NCBI GenBank assembly: GCA_025938935.1
Contig: JAPCWB010000001.1
Span: 2,108,001 to 2,172,000, forward strand
DNA: 64,000 nucleotides
Source: Novosphingobium sp. MW5
GTDB taxonomy: Bacteria; Pseudomonadota; Alphaproteobacteria; Sphingomonadales; Sphingomonadaceae
Direction of reading: 5' to 3'
Within the stretch, counting starts at the first letter, position 1, and the number at the start of each line of letters is the position of its first letter. A model generated the notes under the pieces. It ran no database searches. It saw only the letters and a program-made list of their open reading frames with translations, and was not told the origin of the DNA. Of this stretch, positions 51,822-60,344 are shown piece after piece. The translations under genes were made by a program, and so were the position numbers.

Positions 51822-52814
51822 GCCCTCCAGCACCAGCCGAACCAGGTCGGCCTGTCCGCTGGTGCCTGTCTTGGCATAGATGCGCTTTGAATAGTTGCGC
51901 GTCGTCTCCGGAGTCAGCCTAAGGGCCGCGCCTGCTTCTATCAGCGGCACCCCCCGGCTTATCGCCTCGGCCAGCGCGGCTTCGCGGGCGGAGAGGCCGT
52001 AGAGCCGGACGAGCACTTGCGCTCCGCTGTCAGCAGGTTCGCGGCGAAAGGTGCGCGTCATGGCGACGGCTGCGGCAGGGTGGGGCAGGCCTTCGCGGCT
52101 GCGTCCCGTCGGGCGGAGCAAGAGGTCGCGGCCATCGGCATGAACGGTGCGCCGCTCACCCTCCGGCGCATCTGCCAGCGCAAGGCAGGCCTCTGCCAGG
52201 GCGGGCGAGAGGGGAGGGGAAATGTGGCCCGTCCGCGCCTCCTCGCCGAGCACCTTGCCTGAGCGGTCAAGGATTTCCTGCTGGATCCCGGCCAGTTCCA
52301 ACGTCCCTTCCGCCGCCTCCAGCCGCAGCCGCATTCCCCCGAGCGTGGCGAAAATCGACAAGGCCGTTGCCACGGCGGGCGCGAGCGCTGTCAGCAGAGC
52401 GGAATCGGCGGCGGAAAAAGCCTCGCGCTGATGCAGCAGGACGATCCAGGCATTGAGATCACCGCGCCCGGCCACACGGATTAGCCGGGCATCGCCGACG
52501 TGCTCTGCGTTGGCATCGAATTCGCGCAGTTCTTCAATGGCATATACCCGGTTAGGACGCAGCGCTGCGTAGACCCGCGCGTCTATCGGATCGGGCTCCC
52601 CCGGATCGTTGCGCTGGGCCAGCCGGTCTGCCAGCACGCGGCGGCGCAGAGGCACCTGCTCGGGCGCGGCGGAATTCTGCACCGTGAGCCGCACGCGCTC
52701 CGCCCCCGTCCGCCGGGCGAGGCGGCGGAGGAAGGTTTCCCAGATCGGCTGCTCGAAAATCCCCTCGAACAGGGGTAGCAGCAGGTCGGATTGGTCGGTT
52801 GGAGTGAGTGCCAT
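51804..52814 (-). CDS. LuxR-type (GerE HTH) regulator
   Basis: A 336-residue protein with a C-terminal GerE-type HTH ([58 protein letters not shown]) and an unassigned N-terminal sensor of about 260 residues. ATG at 52814 is chosen because GGGAG lies eight bases upstream and is embedded in a perfect palindrome; the ATG at 52829 overlaps the palindrome. Its 3' end converges on the MBL gene with an 18-base overlap. It may control itself and cysD, which diverges from it. Confidence 0.86.
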   Translation of the reverse strand: MALTPTDQSDLLLPLFEGIFEQPIWETFLRRLARRTGAERVRLTVQNSAAPEQVPLRRRVLADRLAQRNDPGEPDPIDARVYAALRPNRVYAIEELREFDANAEHVGDARLIRVAGRGDLNAWIVLLHQREAFSAADSALLTALAPAVATALSIFATLGGMRLRLEAAEGTLELAGIQQEILDRSGKVLGEEARTGHISPPLSPALAEACLALADAPEGERRTVHADGRDLLLRPTGRSREGLPHPAAAVAMTRTFRREPADSGAQVLVRLYGLSAREAALAEAISRGVPLIEAGAALRLTPETTRNYSKRIYAKTGTSGQADLVRLVLEGLAPLA

Positions 52815-52822
52815 ACATTTTG

Positions 52823-52836
52823 CTCCCATATGGGAG
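52823..52836. promoter_or_regulatory. Perfect palindrome over the luxR-type ribosome site
   Basis: A 14-base perfect palindrome, CTCCCATATGGGAG, spans the ribosome-binding site of the regulator at 52814 and lies 60 bases before cysD. A dimeric regulator bound here would block translation or transcription of its own gene. Confidence 0.5.
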
Positions 52837-52895
52837 TATTGTGGTCAAGCGGTAAACGGCATTGCGCGGCCAACGATCCTATGGAGAGGCACCCC

Positions 52896-53813
52896 GTGAG
52901 CGACCTGTCACGCCAGACTCTGACCCACCTGCAAAGGTTGGAAGCAGAAGCAATCCACATCATCCGCGAAGTCGTGGCAGAGGCTGAAAAGCCGGTCATG
53001 CTCTATTCGGTGGGCAAGGACAGCGCCGTCATGCTGCACCTGGCGCGCAAGGCGTTCTATCCCTCGCCGCCGCCGTTCCCGCTGCTGCACGTCGACACCA
53101 CCTGGAAGTTCCAGGAAATGTACAAGCTGCGCGACCAGATGGCCGAACTTTCGGGCATGGAACTGCTCGTCTATCAAAATCCGGAAGCGGCAGAGCGCGG
53201 CATTAACCCCTTCGATCACGGCCCGCTCCACACCGACATGTGGAAGACCGAGGGGCTCAAGCAGGCGCTCGACAAGTGGGGCTTCGATGCGGCCTTCGGC
53301 GGTGCCCGCCGCGATGAGGAAAAGAGCCGTGCAAAGGAGCGCATCTTCTCGTTCCGCACGGCCAGCCACGGCTGGGACCCGAAGAACCAGCGCCCGGAAC
53401 TGTGGAACCTCTACAACGCCCGAAAGAACAAGGGCGAATCGATCCGCGTCTTCCCGATCTCCAACTGGACCGAGCTCGACGTGTGGCAGTACATCCACCT
53501 CAACGACATTCCGATCGTGCCGCTCTATTTCGCCGACAAGCGCCCGGTAGTCGAGCGCGACGGCATGCTTGTCATGGTCGATGACGACCGTTTCCCGCTG
53601 CGTGAAGGCGAAGTGCCGGAAATGAAGTCCGTCCGCTTCCGCACCCTCGGCTGCTATCCGCTGACCGGCGCGGTGGAGAGCGAGGCGAAGACGCTTCCCG
53701 AAGTGATCCAGGAAACGCTCCTCACCACCACCTCCGAGCGGCAGGGCCGCGCCATCGACAAGGACGCCGGCGGTGCCGGCATGGAAGTCAAGAAGCAGCA
53801 GGGGTACTTCTGA
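52896..53813 (+). CDS. cysD: Sulfate adenylyltransferase subunit 2 (CysD)
   Basis: The catalytic subunit of ATP sulfurylase, 305 residues, making adenylyl sulfate. PP-loop motif [20 protein letters not shown], then [34 protein letters not shown] and [15 protein letters not shown] are all conserved. GTG at 52896 has GGAGAGG six bases upstream and fits the usual N-terminus ([19 protein letters not shown]). Its TGATG overlaps the start of cysNC, so the two subunits are made together. Confidence 0.95.
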   Translation: MSDLSRQTLTHLQRLEAEAIHIIREVVAEAEKPVMLYSVGKDSAVMLHLARKAFYPSPPPFPLLHVDTTWKFQEMYKLRDQMAELSGMELLVYQNPEAAERGINPFDHGPLHTDMWKTEGLKQALDKWGFDAAFGGARRDEEKSRAKERIFSFRTASHGWDPKNQRPELWNLYNARKNKGESIRVFPISNWTELDVWQYIHLNDIPIVPLYFADKRPVVERDGMLVMVDDDRFPLREGEVPEMKSVRFRTLGCYPLTGAVESEAKTLPEVIQETLLTTTSERQGRAIDKDAGGAGMEVKKQQGYF

Positions 53814-55732
53814 TGTCGGACAGCAACAACGATCCCGTCTACGTCACCGAGGCCCTGATCGCCGAGGATATCGACGCCTATCTCGACCAGCACCAGCACA
53901 AGACCATGCTGCGCTTCATCACCTGCGGGTCGGTGGACGATGGCAAGTCGACGCTGATCGGCCGCCTGCTCTACGATTCGAAGATGATCTTCGAGGACCA
54001 GCTCGATGCGCTGCAGGCTGACTCGAAGAAGGTCGGCACGCAAGGGCAGGAAATCGACTTTGCGCTGCTGGTCGACGGCCTCGCCGCCGAGCGCGAGCAG
54101 GGCATCACGATCGACGTCGCCTACCGCTTCTTCAACACCGAAAAGCGCAAGTTCATCGTCGCCGATTGCCCCGGGCATGAGCAGTACACGCGCAACATGA
54201 TCACTGGCGCATCGACCGCCGACCTTGCCGTAATCCTGATCGATGCGCGCAAGGGCGTGCTCGTCCAGACGCGCCGCCACTCATACCTGTGCCACCTGAT
54301 CGGCATCAAGAACCTGGTGCTCGCGGTGAACAAGATGGACCTCGTCGATTATGACCAGGCTGTCTACGACGGCATCGTCAAGGACTACGCCGAATTTGCC
54401 AAGTCGATCGGCATCGAGAATTTTACCGCGATGCCGATCTCCGGCTTCAAGGGCGACAACATCACCGGGCCTTCGGAGAACACGCCCTGGTACAAGGGGC
54501 CGAGCCTGATCGAGCACCTCGAGACGGTCGAAGTGCTGTCCTCCGCCGACCAGGGCAAGCCGTTCCGCATGCCGGTGCAGTGGGTCAACCGCCCAAACCT
54601 CGACTTCCGCGGGTTCTCGGGCCTGATTGCGACGGGTTCGGTCAAGCCGGGCGACGCCATCCGCGTCCTGCCTTCGGGCAAGACCAGCACCGTCACCCGC
54701 GTCGTGACGCTCGATGGCGATCTCGACGAGGCAGTTGCCGGTCAGTCAGTTACCGTCTGCTTTGCCGACGAGATCGACTGCTCGCGCGGCGACGTGATCT
54801 CGGTTTCCGATACGCCGCCGCAGGCTGCTGACCAGTTCGAGGCGACGATTGTCTGGCTCAACGACGATCCGCTCCACGTGGGCCGCGCCTATTGGCTGAA
54901 GCTGGGCACGCAGACGGTGTCCGTCACGGTCCAGCAGCCCAAGTACGCCGTGAACGTCAACACGATGGAACACGTCGCGGTCAAGACTCTGGAATTGAAC
55001 GCCATCGGCGTCGCCCAGATCGCGACCGACAAGCAAATCGTGTTCGAACCCTATGCCGAAAACAGGGCGCTGGGCGGGTTCATTCTGATCGACAAGATCA
55101 CCAATGCCACTGTCGCTGCCGGCATGATCCAGTTCAGCCTGCGCCGCGCGCAAAACGTGCACTGGCAGGCCACCGACATCGACCGCAACGAACATGCGCG
55201 GCTGAAGAACCAGACGCCTAAGGTGCTGTGGTTCACCGGCCTTTCGGGTTCTGGCAAGTCGACCATCGCCAACGAGGTCGAAAAGTCGCTCAACCTGATG
55301 AATCGCCACACCTTCCTGCTGGATGGCGACAACGTGCGCCACGGTTTGAACAAGGATCTGGGCTTCACCGAGGCGGACCGGATCGAAAACATCCGCCGAG
55401 TGGGCGAGGTGGCGAAGCTGATGGTGGACGCGGGGCTTATCGTCCTCACCGCCTTCATCAGCCCCTTCCGCGCCGAGCGCGACATGGTGCGCAGCATGAT
55501 CCCCGATGGCGAATTCATCGAGATCTTCGTCGATACCCCGCTGGAAGTGGCTGAGGCGCGCGACGTGAAGGGCCTTTACAAGAAGGCTCGGTCGGGTGAG
55601 CTGAAGAACTTCACCGGGATCGACAGCCCCTATGAACCGCCGGTCAATCCGGAAATCCGCGTCAACACGGTGGAAATGACGCCGCAGGAAGCTGCCGCGC
55701 ACATCATCCGCCAGCTAATGCCGCTGAAGTAA
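53813..55732 (+). CDS. cysNC: Bifunctional sulfate adenylyltransferase subunit 1 / APS kinase (CysNC)
   Basis: A 639-residue fusion. The GTPase part has [17 protein letters not shown] (G1), [13 protein letters not shown] (G3) and [11 protein letters not shown] (G4) and drives CysD. The C-terminal APS kinase starts at about residue 465 with [23 protein letters not shown] and contains [14 protein letters not shown] and ISPFRAERD. Together they make PAPS, the sulfuryl donor for assimilation and for the sulfotransferases in this window. Length and order are normal for this fusion. Confidence 0.96.
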   Translation: MSDSNNDPVYVTEALIAEDIDAYLDQHQHKTMLRFITCGSVDDGKSTLIGRLLYDSKMIFEDQLDALQADSKKVGTQGQEIDFALLVDGLAAEREQGITIDVAYRFFNTEKRKFIVADCPGHEQYTRNMITGASTADLAVILIDARKGVLVQTRRHSYLCHLIGIKNLVLAVNKMDLVDYDQAVYDGIVKDYAEFAKSIGIENFTAMPISGFKGDNITGPSENTPWYKGPSLIEHLETVEVLSSADQGKPFRMPVQWVNRPNLDFRGFSGLIATGSVKPGDAIRVLPSGKTSTVTRVVTLDGDLDEAVAGQSVTVCFADEIDCSRGDVISVSDTPPQAADQFEATIVWLNDDPLHVGRAYWLKLGTQTVSVTVQQPKYAVNVNTMEHVAVKTLELNAIGVAQIATDKQIVFEPYAENRALGGFILIDKITNATVAAGMIQFSLRRAQNVHWQATDIDRNEHARLKNQTPKVLWFTGLSGSGKSTIANEVEKSLNLMNRHTFLLDGDNVRHGLNKDLGFTEADRIENIRRVGEVAKLMVDAGLIVLTAFISPFRAERDMVRSMIPDGEFIEIFVDTPLEVAEARDVKGLYKKARSGELKNFTGIDSPYEPPVNPEIRVNTVEMTPQEAAAHIIRQLMPLK

Positions 55733-55756
55733 GAGACAAGGGGGAAGGGGCGGCTC

Positions 55757-56005
55757 ATGTTTCTGTTCAAGGGTCACGAACAGCACAGCCGCTCCTTCGC
55801 CAAGGCGGTTTCCTGGCGGGCGCTCGGTTCGATCGATACCTTCCTGCTGAGCTGGTTCTTTACCGGCAGCCCCAAGGCGGCGGGTGCCATCGCCTCGACC
55901 GAGGTGATCACCAAGATCCTGCTCTACTATTTCCACGAACGCGTCTGGAGTTCGATCCGGTGGGGCGCCAGCCGCTCGCCTGACGATCCGGCCGCCTCTA
56001 TTTGA
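55757..56005 (+). CDS. DUF2061 membrane protein
   Basis: An 82-residue protein with two hydrophobic stretches (SFAKAVSWRALGSIDTFLLSWFFTG and AGAIASTEVITKILLYYFHERVW) matching DUF2061, a small two-helix family. It is often fused or adjacent to cysNC-cysQ genes in alphaproteobacteria, as seen here between them. The GGGGCGGC before ATG 55757 is not a classic ribosome site. A role in sulfate uptake or activation is an inference from position. Confidence 0.88.
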   Translation: MFLFKGHEQHSRSFAKAVSWRALGSIDTFLLSWFFTGSPKAAGAIASTEVITKILLYYFHERVWSSIRWGASRSPDDPAASI

Positions 56006-56015
56006 GAGAGATGCC

Positions 56016-56750
56016 ATGACCGACGCCGAACTCGCCGTTCATCTTGCCGAAGTGGCCGGCCGCCTGTTGATCGAGGTGCGCGCCGCGGGCATTTTCTCGC
56101 CAAAGGCGCTGGGCAAGGCGGGGGACCAGACCGCCAACCAGTTCCTCGTCCACGCCATCCGCGAACAGCGCCCTGATGACGGGCTGCTCTCCGAAGAGGA
56201 AAAAGACAACTTCGAACGGCTCGCCCATTCGCGCGTCTGGATCATCGATCCGGTAGACGGCACCCGCGAATATGGCGAAGAGCGCACCGACTGGGCGGTC
56301 CATGTCGGGCTTGCCATCGACGGCGTCGCCAGCGTCGGCGCGGTTGGCCTGCCGGGGCTGGGCAAGGTGCTGCGCACCGACGCGCCGATCGCCGTGCCGC
56401 CCGCGCCGGAAAAGCTGCGCATGGTCGTCAGCCGTACGCGTCCGGCGCGTGAGGCCACGGAAGTTGCCGAAAAGCTGGGCGCGGAGCTGGTGCCGATGGG
56501 CTCTGCCGGGGCCAAGGCCATGTCGATCGTCCTTGGCGATGCGGACATCTACCTCCATTCGGGCGGCCAGTTCGAATGGGACAGCTGCGCCCCTGCCGCT
56601 GTTGCTTTGGCCCATGGCCTGCACTGTTCGCGGATTGACGGCAGCCCGCTCGTCTATAATCAGTCCGACGTCTACATGCCCGACCTGCTGATCTGCCGGA
56701 AGGAGCATGCCGAGCGCGTGCTGGCAGAAGTCGTCGCGCTCTCCAGCTGA
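56016..56750 (+). CDS. cysQ: 3'(2'),5'-bisphosphate nucleotidase (CysQ)
   Basis: An inositol-monophosphatase-fold enzyme, 244 residues, that hydrolyses 3'-phosphoadenosine 5'-phosphate (PAP), the by-product of sulfotransferases and PAPS reductase. Metal motifs are LLSEEEKDN (Glu), WIIDPVDGTREYGE and EWDSCAPAAVALAHG. The gene lies ten bases after the DUF2061 gene in the cys operon. Removing PAP would also relieve product inhibition of the sulfotransferases at 30568 and 46484. Confidence 0.93.
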   Translation: MTDAELAVHLAEVAGRLLIEVRAAGIFSPKALGKAGDQTANQFLVHAIREQRPDDGLLSEEEKDNFERLAHSRVWIIDPVDGTREYGEERTDWAVHVGLAIDGVASVGAVGLPGLGKVLRTDAPIAVPPAPEKLRMVVSRTRPAREATEVAEKLGAELVPMGSAGAKAMSIVLGDADIYLHSGGQFEWDSCAPAAVALAHGLHCSRIDGSPLVYNQSDVYMPDLLICRKEHAERVLAEVVALSS

Positions 56751-56763
56751 GGGAGTTTCAGGT

Positions 56764-57444
56764 ATGGCGCGTTCGGTTATCGTCACGGGTGGTTTCGGGG
56801 TCCTTGGTCAGGCAGTGAGCGAGGCTTTCGCCGCCGCCGGGGACAAGGTTGCGCGCATCGATTTCGCGCCCGCGCCGCACAGCCCGGTTGCCGGCGCGCT
56901 TGATATCGGGAGTGTCGACCTGACCGACGTGGCAGCCACTCAGTCAGCGGTCGACAAGGTCGCGGCCGCGCACGGCGGAATCGACGTGCTGGTCAACGTC
57001 GCCGGCGGCTTTACCTGGGAGACGCTCGAAGGCGGATCACTCGATACCTGGGCGAAGATGCAGGCGATGAACCTGATGAGCAACGCCACGATCACCAAGC
57101 TGGCCCTGCCGCACCTGACCGCATCCGGCATGGGCCGAGTGGTCAACATCGGCGCGGGCGGGGCGGTGAAGGCGGCGATGGGCATGGGCGCCTATGCTGC
57201 AAGCAAGTCCGGTGTCCACCGCCTTACCGAAGCGCTGGCCGAGGAACTGAGCGGGCAGGGGGTGACCGTCAATGCCATCCTCCCGTCGATGATCGACACG
57301 CCGACCAACCGGGCCGACATGCCCGACGCCGATTTTTCGACCTGGGTCCAGCCCGCGGCGATTGCCGACGTGATCCTGTTCCTTGCGTCCGACCACGCGC
57401 GTTCAATCACCGGCGCGCTGATTCCGGTGACGCGAGGCGCGTAG
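56764..57444 (+). CDS. Short-chain dehydrogenase after cysQ
   Basis: A 226-residue SDR, short for the family. Cofactor motif TGGFGVLGQAVSEAF, NVAGGFTWETLEG, Ser replaced by Gly-Ala at the usual position (VVNIGAGGAVKAAMG), Tyr-Lys pair AYAASKSGV. The absence of the catalytic serine in that segment resembles non-classical or regulatory SDRs; a nearby Ser in the YAASKS tail might not substitute. It ends in GALIPVTRGA. It is the last gene of the cys unit before the TonB receptor promoter region. Confidence 0.84.
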   Translation: MARSVIVTGGFGVLGQAVSEAFAAAGDKVARIDFAPAPHSPVAGALDIGSVDLTDVAATQSAVDKVAAAHGGIDVLVNVAGGFTWETLEGGSLDTWAKMQAMNLMSNATITKLALPHLTASGMGRVVNIGAGGAVKAAMGMGAYAASKSGVHRLTEALAEELSGQGVTVNAILPSMIDTPTNRADMPDADFSTWVQPAAIADVILFLASDHARSITGALIPVTRGA

Positions 57445-57508
57445 GCGGCGTTTGAAACCGAGATGGTGTCATTTTATGGCAACACATTCCAATAATGCGG
57501 CAAATCGT

Positions 57509-57524
57509 GCTAAGCGTGCTTAGC
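57509..57524. promoter_or_regulatory. Perfect 7-base inverted repeat upstream of the first TonB-dependent receptor
   Basis: GCTAAGC and GCTTAGC separated by GT, in a 232-base gap before the receptor start. It is followed by CACTAGTG (57570s) and two copies of TGCGCAATC. No T tract follows, so an operator is favoured over a terminator. Confidence 0.4.
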
Positions 57525-57676
57525 AGTTCCATCGTTTAAGTTATTGAAATTGCACATATTAGAATCTGCACACTAGTGCGCAATCCTGCGCAATCGCGCT
57601 GACGATATTGCCCCCCTGTTCGCTGCTCCCAACCCCGGCTAGCGGGGGCGTCCAACGCTTTTGGGAGAAGCACTTC

Positions 57677-60088
57677 ATGACATCCACCATCCGCATCGCT
57701 TCCTTGCTGGGAGCCTCCATGCTGACCCTTGCCGTCCCCGCATTCGCGCAGGAAGCCCCGGCCGAGGAAGAGAGCATCGGCAACGAAATCGTCGTTCAGG
57801 CGCGCCGCAAGGACGAAAGCGCACAGGACGTGCCGGTGGTGGTCCAGGCCGTTACCTCGGAAGAGATTGCCAAGCTGAACCTGCGCAAGTTCGAAGACGT
57901 CACCTCGGTCGTCCCCGGCCTGTCGATGGGTGCCAATGCCAATGGCATCGGCGTGACCGCAACGGTTCGCGGCGTGAACTATGACGTCAACGTTTCTGGC
58001 AACAACGGCACGATCCAGTTCTACCAGAACGACGTCCCCGTTTCCGCCGGCCTGCTGTTCAACGCGCTGTTCGACGTTGGCCAGATCGAAGTCCTGCGCG
58101 GCCCGCAGGGCACGCTCAAGGGCCGTTCGGCTCCCTCGGGCTCGATCACCGTCTTCACGCGCCGTCCTGACCTCAATGAAGTTGGCGGCAATGCCGACAT
58201 CACGGTCAATGACCAGCACGGCTTCAACACCAAGGCGGCGTTGAACATCCCGGTCTTCGCCGACAAGCTGGGCGTCCGGATTGCCGGTGTCGTGTCGGAA
58301 GGTCGCGGCAATGAAGTGCGCGACCTCGTCAACACCCAGGTGCCGAGCGACAAGACCAAGGGCCTGCGCGCCAGCGTTCGCGCAAACCCGCTCGACGACA
58401 TGCTGATGCTCGACTTCAGCTACCAGGTAGTGAAGCGCGACACGATCCAGTTCGGCCAGCAGGAATCGGTCAACCAGGTCGTCACCGGCGCGGCAGCCAG
58501 CCCGGTCACGATCCGTGCGAAGGATCGCCAGAGCGCGATCGGCACGCCGCAGTCGAACGACCAGCTGTTCCAGACCTATGACTGGCAGGCCAAGCTGAAC
58601 CTTGCCGGGCAGTCGCTGACCTATGTCGGCGGCCACTCGCGCCAGCATCTCGCCTCGTTCGCGCCGTCGGATACCGGCTCGGTATTTGCCACGGACAGCT
58701 CGAACGGCGTCGATTTCGGCCAGCCGACCGATACGGTCTCGCACAACACCAGCCACGAAGTCCGCCTGCAGAATAATGACCGCATTGCCGGCATTTTCGA
58801 CTATGTCGTCGGCGCGCTGTGGGCAAAGGGCGATAGCGACACGCTGTTCAAGAGCGTCACCGGCATCGCGCTGGCGCCGCCGTTCGCCTCTGCACCGCGC
58901 CTCGTCAACGTGGTCCTGACGCCGATCGCCCGCTTCGGCGACAACACCGAGAGCTCCTATTACGCTAACCTGACAGCCCACCTGATGGACCGGCTCGAAA
59001 TTTCGGGCGGCATCCGCTCGATCACCTACAAGGACAATTCGGGCCTTGCCGTGAATGGCGTGGTCAACCCGCTGTTCAGCCGCAACTTCACCGAGAAGAA
59101 AACCGTTTACCAGGCGGCGGTGAAGTACAACGTCACCGACGACGTCATGGTCTATGCCAGCACCGGCACATCATGGCGCCCAAGCACTGTGGCCATTGGC
59201 GGACCGACCGGCGGCGTTTCTGCGCGGCAGGCGGGCTTCCTTGCGACGGGACCGGAAACCTCGGAATCCTATGAAGCAGGCATCAAGACCTCGCTGCTCG
59301 ATCGCCGGGTGACCTTCAACCTGACCGGTTACTACCAGAAGTTCGAGAACTATCCGTACCGCTCGTCCTCGGGCATTTACGCGATCGACCGGACCAATTC
59401 GGCCGCCGGGACGGTCACGCCGTTCAACTATGTCGCCGGCGTACCGGTGGACGTGAAGGGCTTTGAAGCAGAGCTGAGCTTCCGTCCGAACGATAACCTC
59501 TCGCTCGGCGCGATCCTTGCCTACTCGAAGGGCAAGATCAAGAACGGGCTGGTTCCGTGCCTTGACCTGAACAACGACGGCGCGCCGGACGTGGTCGCGG
59601 CCCCGCCGACGCTGGCGCAGCTTGAAGCCGATGTTGGCGCGAACAACATCGATCAGTGCACGGTGAACTTCAATTCGAGCCTCTCGCCCGAGTGGAGCGG
59701 ATCGGTGCAGGGCGAATACAACGTGCCGCTGTCGGACAGCATGAACGGTTATGTCCGCGGCCTGTTCACCTGGAAGGGCAATTCGGTCAACGATCCGGTC
59801 AATGCCTTCGACGACGTCAAGTCCTATGGCCTGCTGAACCTCTACGCCGGCCTGCGCGCGCCGGATGGGCAGTGGGAGATCGGTCTCTACGGCAAGAACG
59901 TGACCAACACCTTCCGCGTGCTGACCCGCAGCAACGGCCCGGCCGTAACGACGCTGCGCGGCGGCATCCCGCTGGGCGGTCCGGTGGTTTCGTCGGGTCC
60001 GCTGTCGAGCAGCAACTACTACGGCATCACCTCGACCGAACCGCGCGAGTTCGGCATCAACTTGCGCCTGGCCTTCGGCTCGCGCTGA
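57677..60088 (+). CDS. TonB-dependent outer-membrane receptor (first)
   Basis: An 803-residue receptor. Signal peptide MTSTIRIASLLGASMLTLAVPAFAQ, TonB-box-like EIVVQARR, plug domain with DVPVVVQAVTSEEI, GVTATVRGVNYDVN and EVLRGPQGTLKGRSAPSGSITVFTRRP, then a 22-strand barrel ending in FGINLRLAFGSR with a C-terminal aromatic-poor end (final Arg). The lines SYEAGIKTSLLDRRVTFNLTGYYQKFENY and VKGFEAELSFRPNDNLSLGAILAYS are typical of sphingomonad receptors of the iron-siderophore/organic-solute group. Starts at ATG 57677 after GGGAGAAG. The ligand may be a substrate of the accessory catabolic genes. Confidence 0.93.
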   Translation: MTSTIRIASLLGASMLTLAVPAFAQEAPAEEESIGNEIVVQARRKDESAQDVPVVVQAVTSEEIAKLNLRKFEDVTSVVPGLSMGANANGIGVTATVRGVNYDVNVSGNNGTIQFYQNDVPVSAGLLFNALFDVGQIEVLRGPQGTLKGRSAPSGSITVFTRRPDLNEVGGNADITVNDQHGFNTKAALNIPVFADKLGVRIAGVVSEGRGNEVRDLVNTQVPSDKTKGLRASVRANPLDDMLMLDFSYQVVKRDTIQFGQQESVNQVVTGAAASPVTIRAKDRQSAIGTPQSNDQLFQTYDWQAKLNLAGQSLTYVGGHSRQHLASFAPSDTGSVFATDSSNGVDFGQPTDTVSHNTSHEVRLQNNDRIAGIFDYVVGALWAKGDSDTLFKSVTGIALAPPFASAPRLVNVVLTPIARFGDNTESSYYANLTAHLMDRLEISGGIRSITYKDNSGLAVNGVVNPLFSRNFTEKKTVYQAAVKYNVTDDVMVYASTGTSWRPSTVAIGGPTGGVSARQAGFLATGPETSESYEAGIKTSLLDRRVTFNLTGYYQKFENYPYRSSSGIYAIDRTNSAAGTVTPFNYVAGVPVDVKGFEAELSFRPNDNLSLGAILAYSKGKIKNGLVPCLDLNNDGAPDVVAAPPTLAQLEADVGANNIDQCTVNFNSSLSPEWSGSVQGEYNVPLSDSMNGYVRGLFTWKGNSVNDPVNAFDDVKSYGLLNLYAGLRAPDGQWEIGLYGKNVTNTFRVLTRSNGPAVTTLRGGIPLGGPVVSSGPLSSSNYYGITSTEPREFGINLRLAFGSR

Positions 60089-60114
60089 TTCACGCAGGCG
60101 ACTGCAAAAACCGG

Positions 60115-60140
60115 CGGCCGGGAGAGCGATCTCCCGGCCG
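60115..60140 (+). terminator. Terminator of the first TonB receptor gene
   Basis: A perfect ten-base-pair stem, CGGCCGGGAG with CTCCCGGCCG, loop of six bases, followed by TTT. It lies 27 bases after the stop. Confidence 0.8.
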
Positions 60141-60277
60141 TTTGCCGTGCCGTCGACGTTTTTCAGGATAAATGGACGATCAGTGGCATTATAGTCACAT
60201 TGTGCGACTGTGCAGCAGTGAACAAACGCCCCAGCGATGGGCCGTTACTGGTCTTACCGATCCAATCTGCGTAACAA

Positions 60278-60296
60278 TGGCACCGGATCGGCGCCA
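60278..60296. promoter_or_regulatory. Inverted repeat in the leader of the second TonB receptor
   Basis: TGGCACCG and CGGCGCCA, seven of eight bases paired, with a three-base spacer, 49 bases before the ATG at 60345. It could be an operator or an RNA hairpin in the leader. The rest of the 204-base gap shows no gene. Confidence 0.35.
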
Positions 60297-60344
60297 TAAC
60301 TGCCATTGGAGCAGGCGCCTTTCCAAACCTTTGGGAGGGAATTT

